64,000 nucleotides of DNA, from positions 1 through 64,000 of the forward strand of contig NZ_PJME01000008.1 of the NCBI RefSeq assembly GCF_002954775.1, in the 5' to 3' direction. Positions 24,620-39,912 of this stretch are shown here, one piece after another. The stretch is from Streptomyces geranii (GTDB lineage Bacteria > Actinomycetota > Actinomycetes > Streptomycetales > Streptomycetaceae). Both the position numbers and the translations under genes were made by a program. Within the stretch, counting starts at the first letter, position 1. Every line of letters starts with the position of its first letter. The notes beneath the pieces were generated by a model. The model saw only the letters and a list, made by a program, of their open reading frames with translations, did no database searches and was not told the origin of the DNA.

Positions 24620-25549
24620 TCACTCGTCCTCGGCGAGCGTCAGCTCGATGCCGCCGACGAAGCCCGCGGAGAGGTTGTAGATGAACGCGCCGAGGGTCGC
24701 CAGCGCCGTCGCGAGGACGACGTCGATGACCGCGATGACCGACGTGAACAGCACGACGTTCCGCAGCGACAGGAAGGACTGGAGGTCGAAGCCGTTCGAC
24801 TCGTTCGAGCCCGTCGCCTCCGAGATCGTGCCGCCGACCGTCGAGAAGACGCCCATCGCGTCCATGACCATCCACAGGACGACCGCCGCGACGATCGTGC
24901 AGATGCCCAGCGCGATCGACAGCAGGAAGCTGACCTTCATCACCGACCACGGGTCGGCCTTCGCCACGCGCAGCCGTGCCTTGCGCGTACGCGGCAGCGT
25001 GCGCGCCCCCGTGCGCGGCAGCCGTACGGCCCCCGCCGCCTGATTGCCCGCCGGAGCCTGGACCGGGGCCGCCGGAGCGGCCGGCGGATAGGCCTGCGGC
25101 GGGTGGTAGGGCCCCGCGGGCTGGTGCTGCTGACGCTCACCGGGCAGCGGCGAACCCTGCTGCAGGCCCTGCTGCTGCGAACCCTGCTGCTGGGGCGGCG
25201 CGGCGGCGCGCTGTGCGGCCGGCTCCGCCACCGGCAGGGCAGCGGGGGCGCCCTGGCCCGCCGGGCCCGCGCCGGCCCCGTACTGCTGGGTCTGCGGACC
25301 TCTGGCGTCCGTCACGGTTCCCCCCTGGGATCCCTGGGATCCATGTGTGTCGGGCGAGCGCTTGCCCGTCGTACGGGGCTTGATGGCCTGCAGGTTGGTC
25401 GTGTGCGGATCTGTCGCACTGTGTGCGTCCCGCGCACCCTGCCCATCGGTCGCACGCGCGGCGGAGCCACGACCGCCGCCGTCTTTGTCCGTACCGGTCG
25501 AGGGACCGGACGAACTGCCGGACGAACCGGCGCCCGTGGCTCCGCTCAC
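24620..25549 (-). CDS. DUF3566 domain membrane protein
   Basis: A protein of 309 residues. The first about 185 are low-complexity (Gly, Ser, Gln, Pro, Ala). The C-terminal domain has a basic lead-in RKARLRVAKADPWSVMKVSF, then two membrane helices (about 205-228 and 268-295), and ends FVGGIELTLAEDE. This is the DUF3566 pattern of the protein encoded after gyrA in most actinobacteria; the Corynebacterium homologue affects cell shape. GTG 25549 is preceded by AGGAGTGAG and starts 18 bp after the gyrA stop, indicating one operon with gyrBA. Molecular function is unknown. Confidence 0.9.
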   Translation of the reverse strand: MSGATGAGSSGSSSGPSTGTDKDGGGRGSAARATDGQGARDAHSATDPHTTNLQAIKPRTTGKRSPDTHGSQGSQGGTVTDARGPQTQQYGAGAGPAGQGAPAALPVAEPAAQRAAAPPQQQGSQQQGLQQGSPLPGERQQHQPAGPYHPPQAYPPAAPAAPVQAPAGNQAAGAVRLPRTGARTLPRTRKARLRVAKADPWSVMKVSFLLSIALGICTIVAAVVLWMVMDAMGVFSTVGGTISEATGSNESNGFDLQSFLSLRNVVLFTSVIAVIDVVLATALATLGAFIYNLSAGFVGGIELTLAEDE

Positions 25550-25567
25550 GATGACTCACTCCTCGCG

Positions 25568-28162
<2,595 letters not shown>

Positions 28163-28207
28163 TGCTGGTGAAGATCCTTCCTGGTGCGGTCAGCGGAGAA
28201 GACCGAC

Positions 28208-30668
<2,461 letters not shown>

Positions 30669-31229
30669 TCACCCGTAGGTGTCACCCGGACCCGTGCTCC
30701 CGGGGGCCCGCAACGGGCCGAAACGCCGGGCCGGGCCGTTCGGCCCCAGCACCTTGAGCAGCCGCACCCGGCCGTGCCCGAGATCCTCGTTCAACCGTGC
30801 GACGAGCTGCGGCGCGAGCAGCCGCACATTCGTCGCCCACGCCGTCGAGTCGCAGCGCACCGTCAGCACCCGCTCGTCCTCGTCGTACGACTCCGGCTCG
30901 CAGTGGTTGGCCAGATCCGCGCCCACGATCTGCGGCCAGCGCCCCATCACCCCGCCCACCGCGGCCGGCGCGTCCCACCCGCGCTCCGTCACCAGGCGGT
31001 TGATCGCCGCGCCCAGCGCCATGGGGTCCCGCCGGTCCCGCCCCGAACCGGACCGCAGACCGCCCCCGCGACGCGACTGCTTCTTCTGCTGGGCCGCGTC
31101 CCCACGCGCGCGTGCCGCCTCTTTCGCCGCCCGCAACGCCACCCGCGCCAGATCCACCCCGGACGGCTCCGGGGTCGGCCTGGGGGCTTCCTCGGGGTTC
31201 CCCCCGGACAAGGGCTCCTGGGTGCTCAC
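30669..31229 (-). CDS. DUF721/DciA-like protein
   Basis: A protein of 186 residues. A polar N-terminus (about 1-75, Arg/Gln/Gly-rich) precedes the DUF721 domain: [29 protein letters not shown], the [20 protein letters not shown] strand, and [19 protein letters not shown]. The KH-like fold of this family in DciA loads replicative helicase, which fits the location next to recF, dnaN and dnaA. GTG 31229 overlaps the recF stop (GTGA), so start and coupling are clear. The helicase-loading role is inferred from the family and context. Confidence 0.9.
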   Translation of the reverse strand: MSTQEPLSGGNPEEAPRPTPEPSGVDLARVALRAAKEAARARGDAAQQKKQSRRGGGLRSGSGRDRRDPMALGAAINRLVTERGWDAPAAVGGVMGRWPQIVGADLANHCEPESYDEDERVLTVRCDSTAWATNVRLLAPQLVARLNEDLGHGRVRLLKVLGPNGPARRFGPLRAPGSTGPGDTYG

Positions 31230-32347
31230 GCGCGCTCCACCACCCCGTCGGCCACCGCATACCGCGTGCCGGCCAGCACATGCGGTACGTCGTCGTCGAC
31301 CGCGGCCGTCACCAGCACCTGCTCGCCGGGCGCCACCAGCTCCGCCAGCCGCTCCCGGCGCCGCGTGTCCAGTTCCGCGAACACGTCGTCGAGCACCAGC
31401 ACCGGCTCGTTCCCCTCGGCCCGCAGCAGGTCGTACGAGGCCAGCCGCAGCGCCAGCGCGTACGACCACGACTCCCCGTGCGACGCGTACCCCTTGGCGG
31501 GCAGCGAGCCGAGCTTGAGGTGGACGTCGTCGCGATGCGGCCCCACGAGCGTGACGCCACGCTCGATCTCCTGCTTGCGCACCTCCGCCAGGGCCCCCAT
31601 CAGCTGCTCGTACAGCTCCTCGCGCGCGTGCGCCTCACCCGGCGCCGACGGCTTGTACTCCAGGGCGAGCGGACCGCCGCCGGGCGCCAGTTGCTCGTAC
31701 GCCTTGTCGGCCAGCGGCTGGAGCGCGGCGATCAGGTCGAGCCGCTGGGCCAGCAACTCGGCCCCCACGCGAGCGAGATGCTGGTCCCACACGTCGAGCG
31801 TCGACAGGTCCATCGTCCGCCCGCCGTGCCGCCGCGCCAGCGCCGCCGACTTCAGGAGCGTGTTGCGCTGCTTGAGGACCCGGTCGTAGTCGGAGCGCAC
31901 ACCCGCCATCCGCGGGGAGCGCAGGGTGACCAGCTCGTCGAGGAACCGCCGCCGCTCACCCGGATCGCCCTTCACCAGCGCGAGATCCTCCGGCGCGAAC
32001 AGCACGGTCCGTACGATCCCCAGCACGTCCCGGGGTCTGACCTGCGACGACCTGTTGATGCGGGCGCGGTTGGCGCGGCCGGGGTTGAGTTCCAGCTCGA
32101 CCAGCTGCTGCCGCTCGCCCTGTCTGACCTGGGCCCTGATGATCGCCCGGTCGGCGCCCATGCGGACCAGGGGCGCGTCCGAGGAGACCCGGTGGCTGCC
32201 CAGGGTGGCGAGGTAGCCGACCGCCTCGACGAGGTTGGTCTTGCCCTGGCCGTTGGGGCCCACGAACGCGGTGACGCCCGGTTCGAGCGGGACCTCGACC
32301 CGGGCGTACGAGCGGAAGTCGGCCAGCGACAGATGCGTGACGTGCAT
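31226..32347 (-). CDS. recF: DNA replication and repair protein RecF
   Basis: A protein of 373 residues. Walker [17 protein letters not shown] (about 30-45), the [13 protein letters not shown] region, and Walker [12 protein letters not shown] near the C-terminus followed by the [10 protein letters not shown] stretch. RecF is an SMC-like ATPase that helps load RecA on gapped DNA. It lies between gnd and the DUF721 gene, in the standard dnaN-gnd-recF-DUF721-gyrB order. Its 3' end overlaps the next gene by 4 bases. Confidence 0.97.
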   Translation of the reverse strand: MHVTHLSLADFRSYARVEVPLEPGVTAFVGPNGQGKTNLVEAVGYLATLGSHRVSSDAPLVRMGADRAIIRAQVRQGERQQLVELELNPGRANRARINRSSQVRPRDVLGIVRTVLFAPEDLALVKGDPGERRRFLDELVTLRSPRMAGVRSDYDRVLKQRNTLLKSAALARRHGGRTMDLSTLDVWDQHLARVGAELLAQRLDLIAALQPLADKAYEQLAPGGGPLALEYKPSAPGEAHAREELYEQLMGALAEVRKQEIERGVTLVGPHRDDVHLKLGSLPAKGYASHGESWSYALALRLASYDLLRAEGNEPVLVLDDVFAELDTRRRERLAELVAPGEQVLVTAAVDDDVPHVLAGTRYAVADGVVERA

Positions 32348-32400
32348 GGTCGTTCGCCGACCTCCCCCGCGCTTGTGGACCGTTTACCGGGCCCTGTGGA

Positions 32401-33276
32401 TTACTTCGCCTCGACCGCGTGGCCGCCGAACTGGTTGCGCAGCGCCGCGATCATCTTCATCTGCGGGGAGTCGTCCTGCCGGGACGCGAACCGCGCGAAC
32501 AGCGACGCGGTGATCGCGGGCAGCGGGACGGAGTGGTCGATCGCCGCCTCCACCGTCCAGCGGCCCTCCCCGGAGTCCGCCGCGAACCCGCGCAGCCGGT
32601 CCAGGTGCTCGTCCTCGGCAAGGGCGTTGACCGCGAGATCGAGCAGCCAGGAACGGATGACGGTGCCCTCCTGCCAGGACCGGAAGACCTCCCGTACGTC
32701 CGTGACGGAGTCGACCTTCTCCAGCAGCTCCCAGCCCTCGGCGTACGCCTGCATCATGGCGTACTCGATGCCGTTGTGGACCATCTTGGAGAAGTGCCCG
32801 GCGCCCACCTTGCCCGCGTGCACCGCCCCGAAGTCCCCCTTGGGCTTGAGGGCGTCGAAGACGGGCTCCACCTTGGCGATGTGCTCGGCGTCGCCGCCGT
32901 ACATCAGCGCGTAGCCGTTCTCCAGGCCCCAGACGCCCCCGGAGACCCCGCAGTCGACGAAGCCGATGCCCTTGGCCGCCAGCTCCTCGGCATGCCGCTC
33001 GTCGTCCGTCCAGCGGGAGTTGCCGCCGTCCACGACCACGTCACCGGGTTCGAGCAGCTCGGCCAGCTCGTCGACCGTGGACTGCGTCGGGGCGCCGGCC
33101 GGGACCATCACCCACACCACGCGCGGGGCGCTGAGCCCGTCCACAAGCTCCTGGAGGCTGTGGACATCGGCGACGTCCGGGTTGCGGTCGTATCCGACGA
33201 CGGTGTGGCCCGCGCGGCGGATCCGCTCGCGCATGTTGCCGCCCATCTTGCCGAGGCCGACGAGACCGAGCTCCAT
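32401..33276 (-). CDS. gnd: 6-phosphogluconate dehydrogenase, short decarboxylating type
   Basis: A protein of 291 residues. It starts MELGLVGLGKMGGNMRER, a Rossmann nucleotide-binding loop, and contains the DVVVDGGNSRW and FVDCGVSGG substrate motifs and KMVHNGIEYAMMQAYAEG with the catalytic Lys. At about 290 residues it belongs to the short, tetrameric GndA-like class rather than the 470-residue dimeric enzyme. It oxidises 6-phosphogluconate to ribulose 5-phosphate. Its presence between dnaN and recF is a conserved actinobacterial insertion, 53 bp ahead of recF. Confidence 0.95.
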   Translation of the reverse strand: MELGLVGLGKMGGNMRERIRRAGHTVVGYDRNPDVADVHSLQELVDGLSAPRVVWVMVPAGAPTQSTVDELAELLEPGDVVVDGGNSRWTDDERHAEELAAKGIGFVDCGVSGGVWGLENGYALMYGGDAEHIAKVEPVFDALKPKGDFGAVHAGKVGAGHFSKMVHNGIEYAMMQAYAEGWELLEKVDSVTDVREVFRSWQEGTVIRSWLLDLAVNALAEDEHLDRLRGFAADSGEGRWTVEAAIDHSVPLPAITASLFARFASRQDDSPQMKMIAALRNQFGGHAVEAK

Positions 33277-33440
33277 CAGTTGTTCCTTAGGTTGCGACGT
33301 GGCATGAGGGCACTCCTGTTGCTCGTACCCACGTCCGAGCCTAAACCCGGACGCTCACGCACATCTGTGGGCATACGCGCTCAAACGCATGCCCACACCT
33401 GCGGCGTTCCGCCTCGGAGGCGATCAGCCGCTCAGAAGGG

Positions 33441-34571
33441 TCAGCCGCTGAGGCGGACCGGCATGATCAGGTACTTGTACGCCTCGTCCGCCTCGGCGTC
33501 CACGGCCGGCTTGCCGCTGAGCAGCGCGGGCTTCGTGGACGTCGTGAAGGAGAGCTGGGCGACCGGGGAGTCGATCGCGCTCAGGCCGTCCAGCAGGAAC
33601 GTCGGGTTGAAGGCGATCGACACGTCGTCACCCTCCAGCTGGGCGTCGACCCGCTCCACAGCCTGTGCGTCGTCGCTGGAACCGGCCTCCAGGATGAGCA
33701 CGCCCTGCTCGAAGCTGAGCCGCACCGGGGTGTTCCGCTCGGCCACCAGGGCCACACGCTTGACGGCCTCCACGAAGGGGGCGGTCTCGATCACGGCGAT
33801 GGAGTTGAACTCCGTCGGGAACAGCGAGCGGTACTTCGGGAGGTCGCCCTCCAGGAGACGCGTCGTCGTACGGCGGCCCGCGCCCTCGAAGCCGATGAGG
33901 CCCTCGCCCGCGCCCGAGCCGGACAGCGCCAGGATCACGCTGTCGCCGCTCGTGAGGGCCTTGGCGGTGTCCAGGAGCGTCTTGGCGGGCACCAGGGCCA
34001 CCGCGGACGCCTCCGGGTCCTCCGGCTTCCACAGGAACTCCCGGACCGCGAAGCGGTAGCGGTCAGTGGACGCCAGCGTCACCCGGTCGCCCTCGATCTC
34101 GATGCGCACACCGGTGAGGACGGGCAGCGTGTCGTCACGGCCCGCCGCGATGGCCACCTGGGCGGCGGCGGAGGCGAAGACCTCACCGGGGACCGTGCCG
34201 GTCGCGGTGGGCATCTGCGGCAGCGCCGGGTACTCCTCCACAGGCAGTGTGTGCAGCGTGAAGCGGGAGGAGCCGCACACCACCGTCGCCCGGACACCGT
34301 CCATGGAGATCTCCACCGGACGGTTGGGCAGGGCGCGGCAGATGTCGGCGAGCAGGCGGCCGGACACCAGGACCGTGCCCTCCTCCTCGACCTCGGCCTC
34401 GACCGAGACCCGCGCCGAGACCTCGTAGTCGAAGCTCGACAGGCTCAGCTGGCCTTCCTCGGCCTTCAGCAGCAGCCCGGCGAGGACAGGGGCCGGCGGA
34501 CGGGCCGGGAGGCTGCGCGCCGCCCAGGCAACTGCCTCCGCGAGTACGTCGCGTTCCACCCGGATCTTCAC
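33441..34571 (-). CDS. dnaN: DNA polymerase III sliding clamp (beta subunit)
   Basis: A protein of 376 residues with three tandem clamp folds. It starts KIRVERDVLAEAVAWAARS and ends LIMPVRLSG, the standard C-terminus. GTG 34571 is preferred over an open frame to 34682 because GCAGGAGG precedes it and the extra residues are not clamp-like. The clamp encircles DNA and tethers polymerase III. It begins immediately left of oriC and is transcribed away from it, followed after 164 bp by gnd. Confidence 0.97.
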   Translation of the reverse strand: MKIRVERDVLAEAVAWAARSLPARPPAPVLAGLLLKAEEGQLSLSSFDYEVSARVSVEAEVEEEGTVLVSGRLLADICRALPNRPVEISMDGVRATVVCGSSRFTLHTLPVEEYPALPQMPTATGTVPGEVFASAAAQVAIAAGRDDTLPVLTGVRIEIEGDRVTLASTDRYRFAVREFLWKPEDPEASAVALVPAKTLLDTAKALTSGDSVILALSGSGAGEGLIGFEGAGRRTTTRLLEGDLPKYRSLFPTEFNSIAVIETAPFVEAVKRVALVAERNTPVRLSFEQGVLILEAGSSDDAQAVERVDAQLEGDDVSIAFNPTFLLDGLSAIDSPVAQLSFTTSTKPALLSGKPAVDAEADEAYKYLIMPVRLSG

Positions 34572-35451
34572 TGTTGCCGCCTCCTGCTGTTGCCGGCGCT
34601 TCTCGGCCTGCCTGGCTTCGTCGTCTGTCTCGGTGTCGTCGGTCCCCGTGGTGGGAAGGACACCGGGAACAGTCTGACGCACGGCACTGACAGTAGGTGC
34701 CCGTCGGGGTCAAGTCGTGACGAGGGGCAGCCGGGCTCCCGACAGCGAGTTGTGCACAGGACCCACTTCGAAACGGATTCTCAGCTCTCTCTAGTTGTCA
34801 GTAGTAGTAGGGGCTGTGGATACCGTGGATAACCCCGTTTGCGCAGCTCAGGCGCCAAATTTTGTCCACTGACCCTGTGGGTGGAGGCGGTGGATAACTC
34901 ACCCTCTCTGTGGAGAACAGAAAGTTCTGCACACACCGTGCACAGGCAGGGGTGAGTTCTCCCCAGATCCGTCCCCAGCTTTACCCACGTTTCCCACAGC
35001 CCAACCCGGCAACTTCGTGTGACGCCTTTCACTCGACCCGGCGAGGAGGCGCGTCGTGTTGCCGAACAGTGGACAGGGGTGTGGAGAAGCCGCCGATCGC
35101 TGGGGACAACCGGCCGCAGCCTGTGGGCCGCCGGTGGACAACTCCGTGCACAGCCTGTGGATCAATTTTTTGTCCACAGCCTGTGGAGATCTTTTGTCCA
35201 CTGTTCCACAGCCACTTGACCTGCTCTGATGGTCTATCACCAGCCTGGCCTGTGGACACAGTCTGGACAACTTCGCGGTCCCCAGGGTGTGGACGCGAGA
35301 AAGTCACCAAATCTGTGGAGGGTGGCCGTAACCCGGCCCGCATTCGAACAGCGGGTTGCGGCCCGGCAACGGCCGCCGGGGCCCGGAAACGCCGAAGGGC
35401 GCCCCGGGAAGTCGTCCCGGAGCGCCCTCGGTGCCGTGAACTCGGCTGCTG
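34572..35451. other. oriC: dnaA-dnaN intergenic region containing oriC
   Basis: Roughly twenty DnaA-box-like 9-mers crowd 34750-35322. Closest matches are TTGTCCACA at 35170 (perfect), TTGTCCACT at 34862 and 35194, GGTGGACAA at 35133, TGTGGACAC at 35251, TCTGGACAA at 35262, TTGTGCACA at 34750, TGTGGATAC at 34815, CGTGGATAA at 34824, GGTGGATAA at 34889 and TGTGGATCA at 35156. Weaker ones include 34909, 34990, 35080, 35182, 35202, 35288 and 35314. Boxes occur in both orientations. Short AT-rich runs near 34856 and 35162 could assist opening. Position between dnaA and dnaN and box density make this the chromosomal origin. No ORF is credible here. Confidence 0.95.
35397..35427 (-). terminator. 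Terminator after dnaA
   Basis: GGGCGCCCCGGGA and TCCCGGAGCGCCC form a 13-bp stem with one wobble and a 5-base loop, 24 bases past the dnaA stop. It should insulate oriC from dnaA transcription. Confidence 0.75.
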
Positions 35452-37338
35452 TCAGCCGTTCTTGATGCGGTTGGTCAGCTCGGTGACCTGGTTGTAGATG
35501 GAGCGGCGTTCGGCCATCAGCGCGCGGATCTTGCGGTCGGCGTGCATGACGGTCGTGTGGTCGCGTCCGCCGAACTGGGCCCCGATCTTCGGCAGGGACA
35601 GGTCCGTCAGCTCGCGGCACAGGTACATGGCGATCTGGCGGGCGGTGACCAGCTGGCGGCCCCGTGAGCTGCCGCAGAGGTCCTCGACGGTGAGGCCGAA
35701 GTAGTCGGCGGTCGCCGCCATGATGGCCGGCGCGGTGATCTCGGGGGTCGAGTCCTCGCCGCCGGGGATCAGGTCCTTGAGGACGATCTCGGTGAGACCG
35801 AGGTCCACCGGCTGCCGGTTGAGCGACGCGAACGCCGTCACCCGGATCAGCGCCCCCTCCAGCTCGCGGATGTTGCGCGAGATGCGGGAGGCGATGAACT
35901 CCAGTACCTCCGGCGGGGCGTTGAGCTGCTCCTGCACCGCCTTCTTGCGGAGGATCGCGATCCGCGTCTCCAGCTCGGGCGGCTGTACGTCGGTGATCAG
36001 ACCCCACTCGAAACGGTTCCGCAGCCGGTCCTCCAGGGTGACCAGCTGCTTGGGCGGCCGGTCGGAGGAGAGGACGATCTGCTTGTTCGCGTTGTGGAGC
36101 GTGTTGAAGGTGTGGAAGAACTCCTCCTGCGTCGACTCCTTGTCCGCGAGGAACTGGATGTCGTCGACGAGCAGGATGTCCATCTCGCGGTAGCGCTTGC
36201 GGAAGCTGTCGCCCTTGCCGTCGCGGATGGAGTTGATGAACTCGTTGGTGAACTCCTCCGAGCTGACGTACCGCACGCGCGTGCCGGGATAGAGGCTCCG
36301 CGCGTAGTGCCCGATCGCGTGCAGCAGGTGGGTCTTGCCGAGCCCCGACTCCCCATAGATGAAAAGAGGGTTGTACGCCTTCGCGGGTGCCTCGGCGACG
36401 GCGACGGCCGCGGCGTGGGCGAAACGGTTGGACGCGCCGATGACGAAGGTGTCGAACAGGTATTTGGGGTTGAGGCGTGCGGTCGGCTCGCCCGGACCCG
36501 GTGCCGGTGACTGCCGCGAGGCCGACGAGCCGGGGGCACCGCCGCCGGGGCGCCCGGAGCCGCCCGGTCCGCCGCGGTGCGCGTGGCCGCCGCCCGACGG
36601 GGAGTCCGTCAGGTCGCGGCGGCCGTCGCGACCCTCGTACTCCGCGCGCTGCTGCTCGTAGCCGTTGCGCTGCTGGCCGTACTCGGACTGCTGCTGCTCG
36701 TATTCGGGGCGCTGCTGTTCGTACGGTGAGCGCTCGCGCGGCGGCTGCGGGCGGTAGTCGGAGGAGGGCGACGCGTACGGGTCGCGGTCGGGGAAGCCGA
36801 GCCGGGGCTGCTGCCAGCCGTAGTCGTCCTGGGTGGTCCGGGGCCAGGCGCCGGGTTCGGGGCGCTGGTACTCGGACGGGTAGGCGGGGCGGGCGGTGGG
36901 CAGCGGGTCCGCGTGGGAGGGCTGCTGGCCGTCGCGCCCGCGGTCGTGGTCTTCGGCGCGGTGGCGGCCGTAGCCCTGGTAGGGGTCGCGGGCCGGGGGC
37001 AGCTCGGGCTCGTCGTAGCGCGACTGCGGCGGGGCCGGGGGTGCGGGCGGGGAGGGTTCGCCGACGGAGTCGTCGACGGTGATCGCGATGCGGATCGGCC
37101 GGCCGCACTCACGGCTCAGTGTCTCGCTGACGATCGGGGCGAGGCGGCCTTCGAGCACGCCCTTCGCGAATTCGTTCGGTACGGCGAGCAGTGCGGTGTC
37201 CGCGACCAGGGCCAGCGGCTGGCAGCGGCGGATCCAGCGCTCGTCCTTCACCTCGACGCCCTGTCCGCGGCCCTCACCGAGGAGATGTTCGAGCACTCGT
37301 GGCCACACTGCGGCAAGATCGGCAGGTACGTCAGCCAC
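35452..37338 (-). CDS. dnaA: Chromosomal replication initiator protein DnaA
   Basis: A protein of 628 residues, long as in Streptomyces. Domain I (about 1-95) starts [19 protein letters not shown]. Domain II (about 100-285) is a large low-complexity region rich in Tyr, Gln, Arg, Pro and Gly, much longer than in E. coli. The AAA+ domain has [19 protein letters not shown] and LLVDDIQFL. Domain IV has the DnaA signature [18 protein letters not shown] 37338 begins the conserved ADVPADL start; an in-frame ATG at 37365 exists. It is transcribed toward oriC, which follows, and preceded by DnaA boxes suggesting autoregulation. Confidence 0.98.
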   Translation of the reverse strand: MADVPADLAAVWPRVLEHLLGEGRGQGVEVKDERWIRRCQPLALVADTALLAVPNEFAKGVLEGRLAPIVSETLSRECGRPIRIAITVDDSVGEPSPPAPPAPPQSRYDEPELPPARDPYQGYGRHRAEDHDRGRDGQQPSHADPLPTARPAYPSEYQRPEPGAWPRTTQDDYGWQQPRLGFPDRDPYASPSSDYRPQPPRERSPYEQQRPEYEQQQSEYGQQRNGYEQQRAEYEGRDGRRDLTDSPSGGGHAHRGGPGGSGRPGGGAPGSSASRQSPAPGPGEPTARLNPKYLFDTFVIGASNRFAHAAAVAVAEAPAKAYNPLFIYGESGLGKTHLLHAIGHYARSLYPGTRVRYVSSEEFTNEFINSIRDGKGDSFRKRYREMDILLVDDIQFLADKESTQEEFFHTFNTLHNANKQIVLSSDRPPKQLVTLEDRLRNRFEWGLITDVQPPELETRIAILRKKAVQEQLNAPPEVLEFIASRISRNIRELEGALIRVTAFASLNRQPVDLGLTEIVLKDLIPGGEDSTPEITAPAIMAATADYFGLTVEDLCGSSRGRQLVTARQIAMYLCRELTDLSLPKIGAQFGGRDHTTVMHADRKIRALMAERRSIYNQVTELTNRIKNG

Positions 37339-37430
37339 AGGGGCACGCTCTCTCACGGGTCCCACGAACGTGTGGTTCTGGGACGTATCGGGATGTACAT
37401 CGGGTGTGACGGGCGAATGGGAGTCCGGCC

Positions 37431-37460
37431 AAGGTAGTCAGGGCGACGGGTGCGGTTCAA
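37431..37460 (-). promoter_or_regulatory. Putative dnaA promoter
   Basis: On the minus strand TTGAAC (37460-37455) and TACCTT (37436-37431) are spaced by 18 bases, a good vegetative promoter, with about 85 bases from the expected start site to the dnaA GTG. Confidence 0.6.
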
Positions 37461-37464
37461 GTTG

Positions 37465-37485
37465 TTGTCCCCAGGCTGTGGATAG
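37465..37485. promoter_or_regulatory. DnaA boxes upstream of the dnaA promoter
   Basis: TTGTCCCCA (37465-37473) and TGTGGATAG (37477-37485) are one- and two-mismatch boxes facing each other just upstream of the putative -35. This fits DnaA autoregulation as reported in Streptomyces. Confidence 0.6.
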
Positions 37486-37726
37486 TGTCTCGCCCAGGGC
37501 GCTGGTTTGACCGGATGGCGTAGCCCCGCGTACCGTAACCAGGTCGAGTTGTCGATGGCTGCTGCCGCCTGCCTCCGATGGGCATAGATCATCAACAGGT
37601 GCTCCCACCAGGGCATCTTCCAGTGATCGGGAGCGGTGCACTCGGGCGTAAGCGAGCTACTCGTGGGCGCACGGTGACAGCCAAGACGGCACCCCGGTAC
37701 CTACCGATTCTTTCTGGAGCCCCCGA

Positions 37727-37864
37727 GTGAGCAAGCGCACCTTCCAGCCGAACAACCGTCGCCGCGCGAAGACCCACGGCTTCCGCCTGCGGATGCGTAC
37801 CCGTGCCGGTCGCGCGATTCTCGCGAACCGCCGTGGCAAGGGTCGCGCCAGCCTGTCGGCCTGA
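37727..37864 (+). CDS. rpmH: 50S ribosomal protein L34
   Basis: A protein of 45 residues: [19 protein letters not shown] and then [19 protein letters not shown], the universally conserved L34 pattern, ending ASLSA. GTG 37727 follows CTGGAGC. It heads the rpmH-rnpA-yidD-yidC-jag-rsmG run on the side of dnaA opposite oriC, the classic origin gene order. Confidence 0.98.
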   Translation: MSKRTFQPNNRRRAKTHGFRLRMRTRAGRAILANRRGKGRASLSA

Positions 37865-37885
37865 TCCTGATCAGGTTGTGACGTC

Positions 37886-38257
37886 GTGCTGCCTACCGAG
37901 CATCGGCTGAGGCGGCGCGAGGACTTCGCGACCGCGGTACGACGGGGTCGCCGGGCCGGCCGCCCGCTCCTCGTCGTCCATCTTCGTAGCGGTATCACAG
38001 ACCCGCACGCGCCTGGGGAGAGCGCTCCCCCGACGCGTGCGGGTTTCGTCGTCAGCAAGGCAGTGGGCGGTGCGGTCGTCCGCAACAAGGTGAAGCGCAG
38101 GCTTCGCCACCTGATGCGGGACAGAGTCGCCGAGCTGCCCCCCGGTAGCCTGGTAGTCGTACGAGCGTTGCCCGGTGCGGGCGATGCCGACCATGCACAG
38201 TTGGCCCGAGACCTGGACGCCGCTCTGCAGCGGCTGCTGGGAGGGGGCGCGCGATGA
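37886..38257 (+). CDS. rnpA: Ribonuclease P protein component
   Basis: A basic protein of 123 residues. It starts [20 protein letters not shown] and contains the RNR signature [16 protein letters not shown] that contacts the P RNA. It assists the RNA subunit in maturing tRNA 5' ends. GTG 37886 lies 21 bp after rpmH, and the stop overlaps the yidD ATG (ATGA). Length is normal. Confidence 0.96.
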   Translation: MLPTEHRLRRREDFATAVRRGRRAGRPLLVVHLRSGITDPHAPGESAPPTRAGFVVSKAVGGAVVRNKVKRRLRHLMRDRVAELPPGSLVVVRALPGAGDADHAQLARDLDAALQRLLGGGAR

Positions 38258-38607
38258 AGTACCCGCTGCTGGCTCTGATCAAGCTGTACCAGTGGACGAT
38301 CAGTCCGCTGCTCGGGCCGGTCTGCAAGTACTACCCGTCGTGCTCCCACTACGGCCATACGGCCATCGACCGGCACGGCGCGGTCAAGGGAACGGCACTC
38401 ACGGCCTGGCGCATCCTGCGGTGCAACCCGTGGTCGCTCGGCGGTGTGGACCATGTCCCGCCGCGCAAGCGTCCGCGGTGGCACGAAATGCTGCGCAACG
38501 CCTGGCATGCACGCAAGGGCGGGACCTCCGCCGCCGGCGCGGCCATCGAGGGGCAGAATCCTTCGAGTCCGGCCGCCGAGACCCCGTCCCATGTCCAAGG
38601 AGCATGA
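38254..38607 (+). CDS. yidD: Membrane protein insertion efficiency factor YidD
   Basis: A protein of 117 residues. The domain has [23 protein letters not shown] with the paired Cys residues, then [23 protein letters not shown]-terminal extension of about 35 residues is polar and not part of the core. YidD is a peripheral membrane protein assisting YidC. It overlaps rnpA and ends 3 bp before yidC. Confidence 0.95.
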   Translation: MKYPLLALIKLYQWTISPLLGPVCKYYPSCSHYGHTAIDRHGAVKGTALTAWRILRCNPWSLGGVDHVPPRKRPRWHEMLRNAWHARKGGTSAAGAAIEGQNPSSPAAETPSHVQGA

Positions 38608-38610
38608 TTA

Positions 38611-39897
38611 GTGGACACGATCGCCAGCATTTTCAGCTTCATCACGACACCCGTTTCCTGGGTCATCGTCCAGTTCCACAAGGTCTACGGCGCGATCTTC
38701 GGCGACGACACCGGTTGGGCCTGGGGCTTGTCCATCGTGTCCCTGGTGATCCTGATCCGCATCTGCCTGATCCCGCTCTTCGTGAAGCAGATCAAGGCGA
38801 CCCGGGCCATGCAGACACTGCAGCCCGAGATGAAGAAGATCCAGGAGCGCTACAAGAACGACAAGCAGCGCCAGTCCGAAGAGATGATGAAGCTGTACAA
38901 GGAGACGGGCACCAACCCGCTCTCCTCGTGCCTGCCCATCCTGGCGCAGTCGCCGTTCTTCTTCGCGCTGTACCACGTGCTCAACAGCATCGCGAACAAC
39001 GACACCATCGGTGTCATCAACCAGAGCCTGCTGGAGAGCGCGCAGAAGGCGCACATCGTCGGTGCTCCGCTGGCCGCGAAGTTCACGGACAGCGCGGCTG
39101 ACGTCACGGCGCTCGACGCCTCGCTGACCACGGTCCGCATCGTCACCGCGGTCATGATCGTCCTGATGTCGGCGTCGCAGTTCTACACGCAGCGCCAGCT
39201 GATGACGAAGAACGTCGACACCACGGTGAAGACGCCGTTCATGCAGCAGCAGAAGATGCTGATGTACGTCTTCCCGATCATGTTCGCCGTCTTCGGCATC
39301 AACTTCCCGGTCGGTGTCCTCGTCTACTGGCTGACCACCAACCTGTGGACCATGGGCCAGCAGATGTTCGTCATCCGCAACAACCCGACCCCGGGCAGCA
39401 AGGCGCAGGCCGCCTACCTGGAGCGCCTGCACAAGCACGTCACGCAGCACGGCAAGACCCGCAGCCGCGGTGAGCGCGCCATCGTGAAGGCCATCGTCTC
39501 CAAGGGCCGTGACCGCAACGAGTTCGAGCGCAAGTTCATCAACGGCCTCAACAAGGCGGGTCTGGCGGCCCAGGCCGACGGCACGGTGACGAAGGGCGTG
39601 AACCCGGAGGTCACCGAGACCGAGGACGGTACGCCCGCCACCGGCGCCGCCAAGCGCCAGCAGCCCAAGCGCCAGAGCAAGTCCCAGCGTCAGTCGGGCG
39701 GCCCCAAGCCCGCGGGCGGTGCCGATCCGGACACCCCCACGACGTCGCTGGTCAAGTCCGACCAGCCCGAGGACGCCAAGCCGGCCGGAGGAGCCGCCAA
39801 GCAGGCCGCCTCCAAGCCCGGTGCCGGTACCCGCAGCAAGGCCCAGTCCGGACAGCGCAAGGGTCCGCAGCGCCCCAAGTCCCCGTCCAAGAAGTAA
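38611..39897 (+). CDS. yidC: Membrane protein insertase YidC (Oxa1 family)
   Basis: A protein of 428 residues with the actinobacterial layout: an N-terminal helix, the conserved core [30 protein letters not shown] (split across helix 2 and its loop) carrying the hydrophilic-groove Arg, and later helices near 180-260. A long Lys/Gln/Pro-rich basic tail (about 275-428) could touch ribosomes. It inserts membrane proteins alone or with Sec. GTG 38611 is 3 bp after yidD; jag follows 15 bp downstream. Confidence 0.95.
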   Translation: MDTIASIFSFITTPVSWVIVQFHKVYGAIFGDDTGWAWGLSIVSLVILIRICLIPLFVKQIKATRAMQTLQPEMKKIQERYKNDKQRQSEEMMKLYKETGTNPLSSCLPILAQSPFFFALYHVLNSIANNDTIGVINQSLLESAQKAHIVGAPLAAKFTDSAADVTALDASLTTVRIVTAVMIVLMSASQFYTQRQLMTKNVDTTVKTPFMQQQKMLMYVFPIMFAVFGINFPVGVLVYWLTTNLWTMGQQMFVIRNNPTPGSKAQAAYLERLHKHVTQHGKTRSRGERAIVKAIVSKGRDRNEFERKFINGLNKAGLAAQADGTVTKGVNPEVTETEDGTPATGAAKRQQPKRQSKSQRQSGGPKPAGGADPDTPTTSLVKSDQPEDAKPAGGAAKQAASKPGAGTRSKAQSGQRKGPQRPKSPSKK

Positions 39898-39912
39898 GAA
39901 GGAGTCCATCCC

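Larger units (their letters stand above)
37339..37726. other. Divergent dnaA-rpmH promoter region
   Basis: 388 bp with no credible gene. It contains a likely dnaA promoter (37431-37460), two DnaA-box-like sites (37465-37485), and must hold the rpmH promoter near the right side. Confidence 0.75.
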
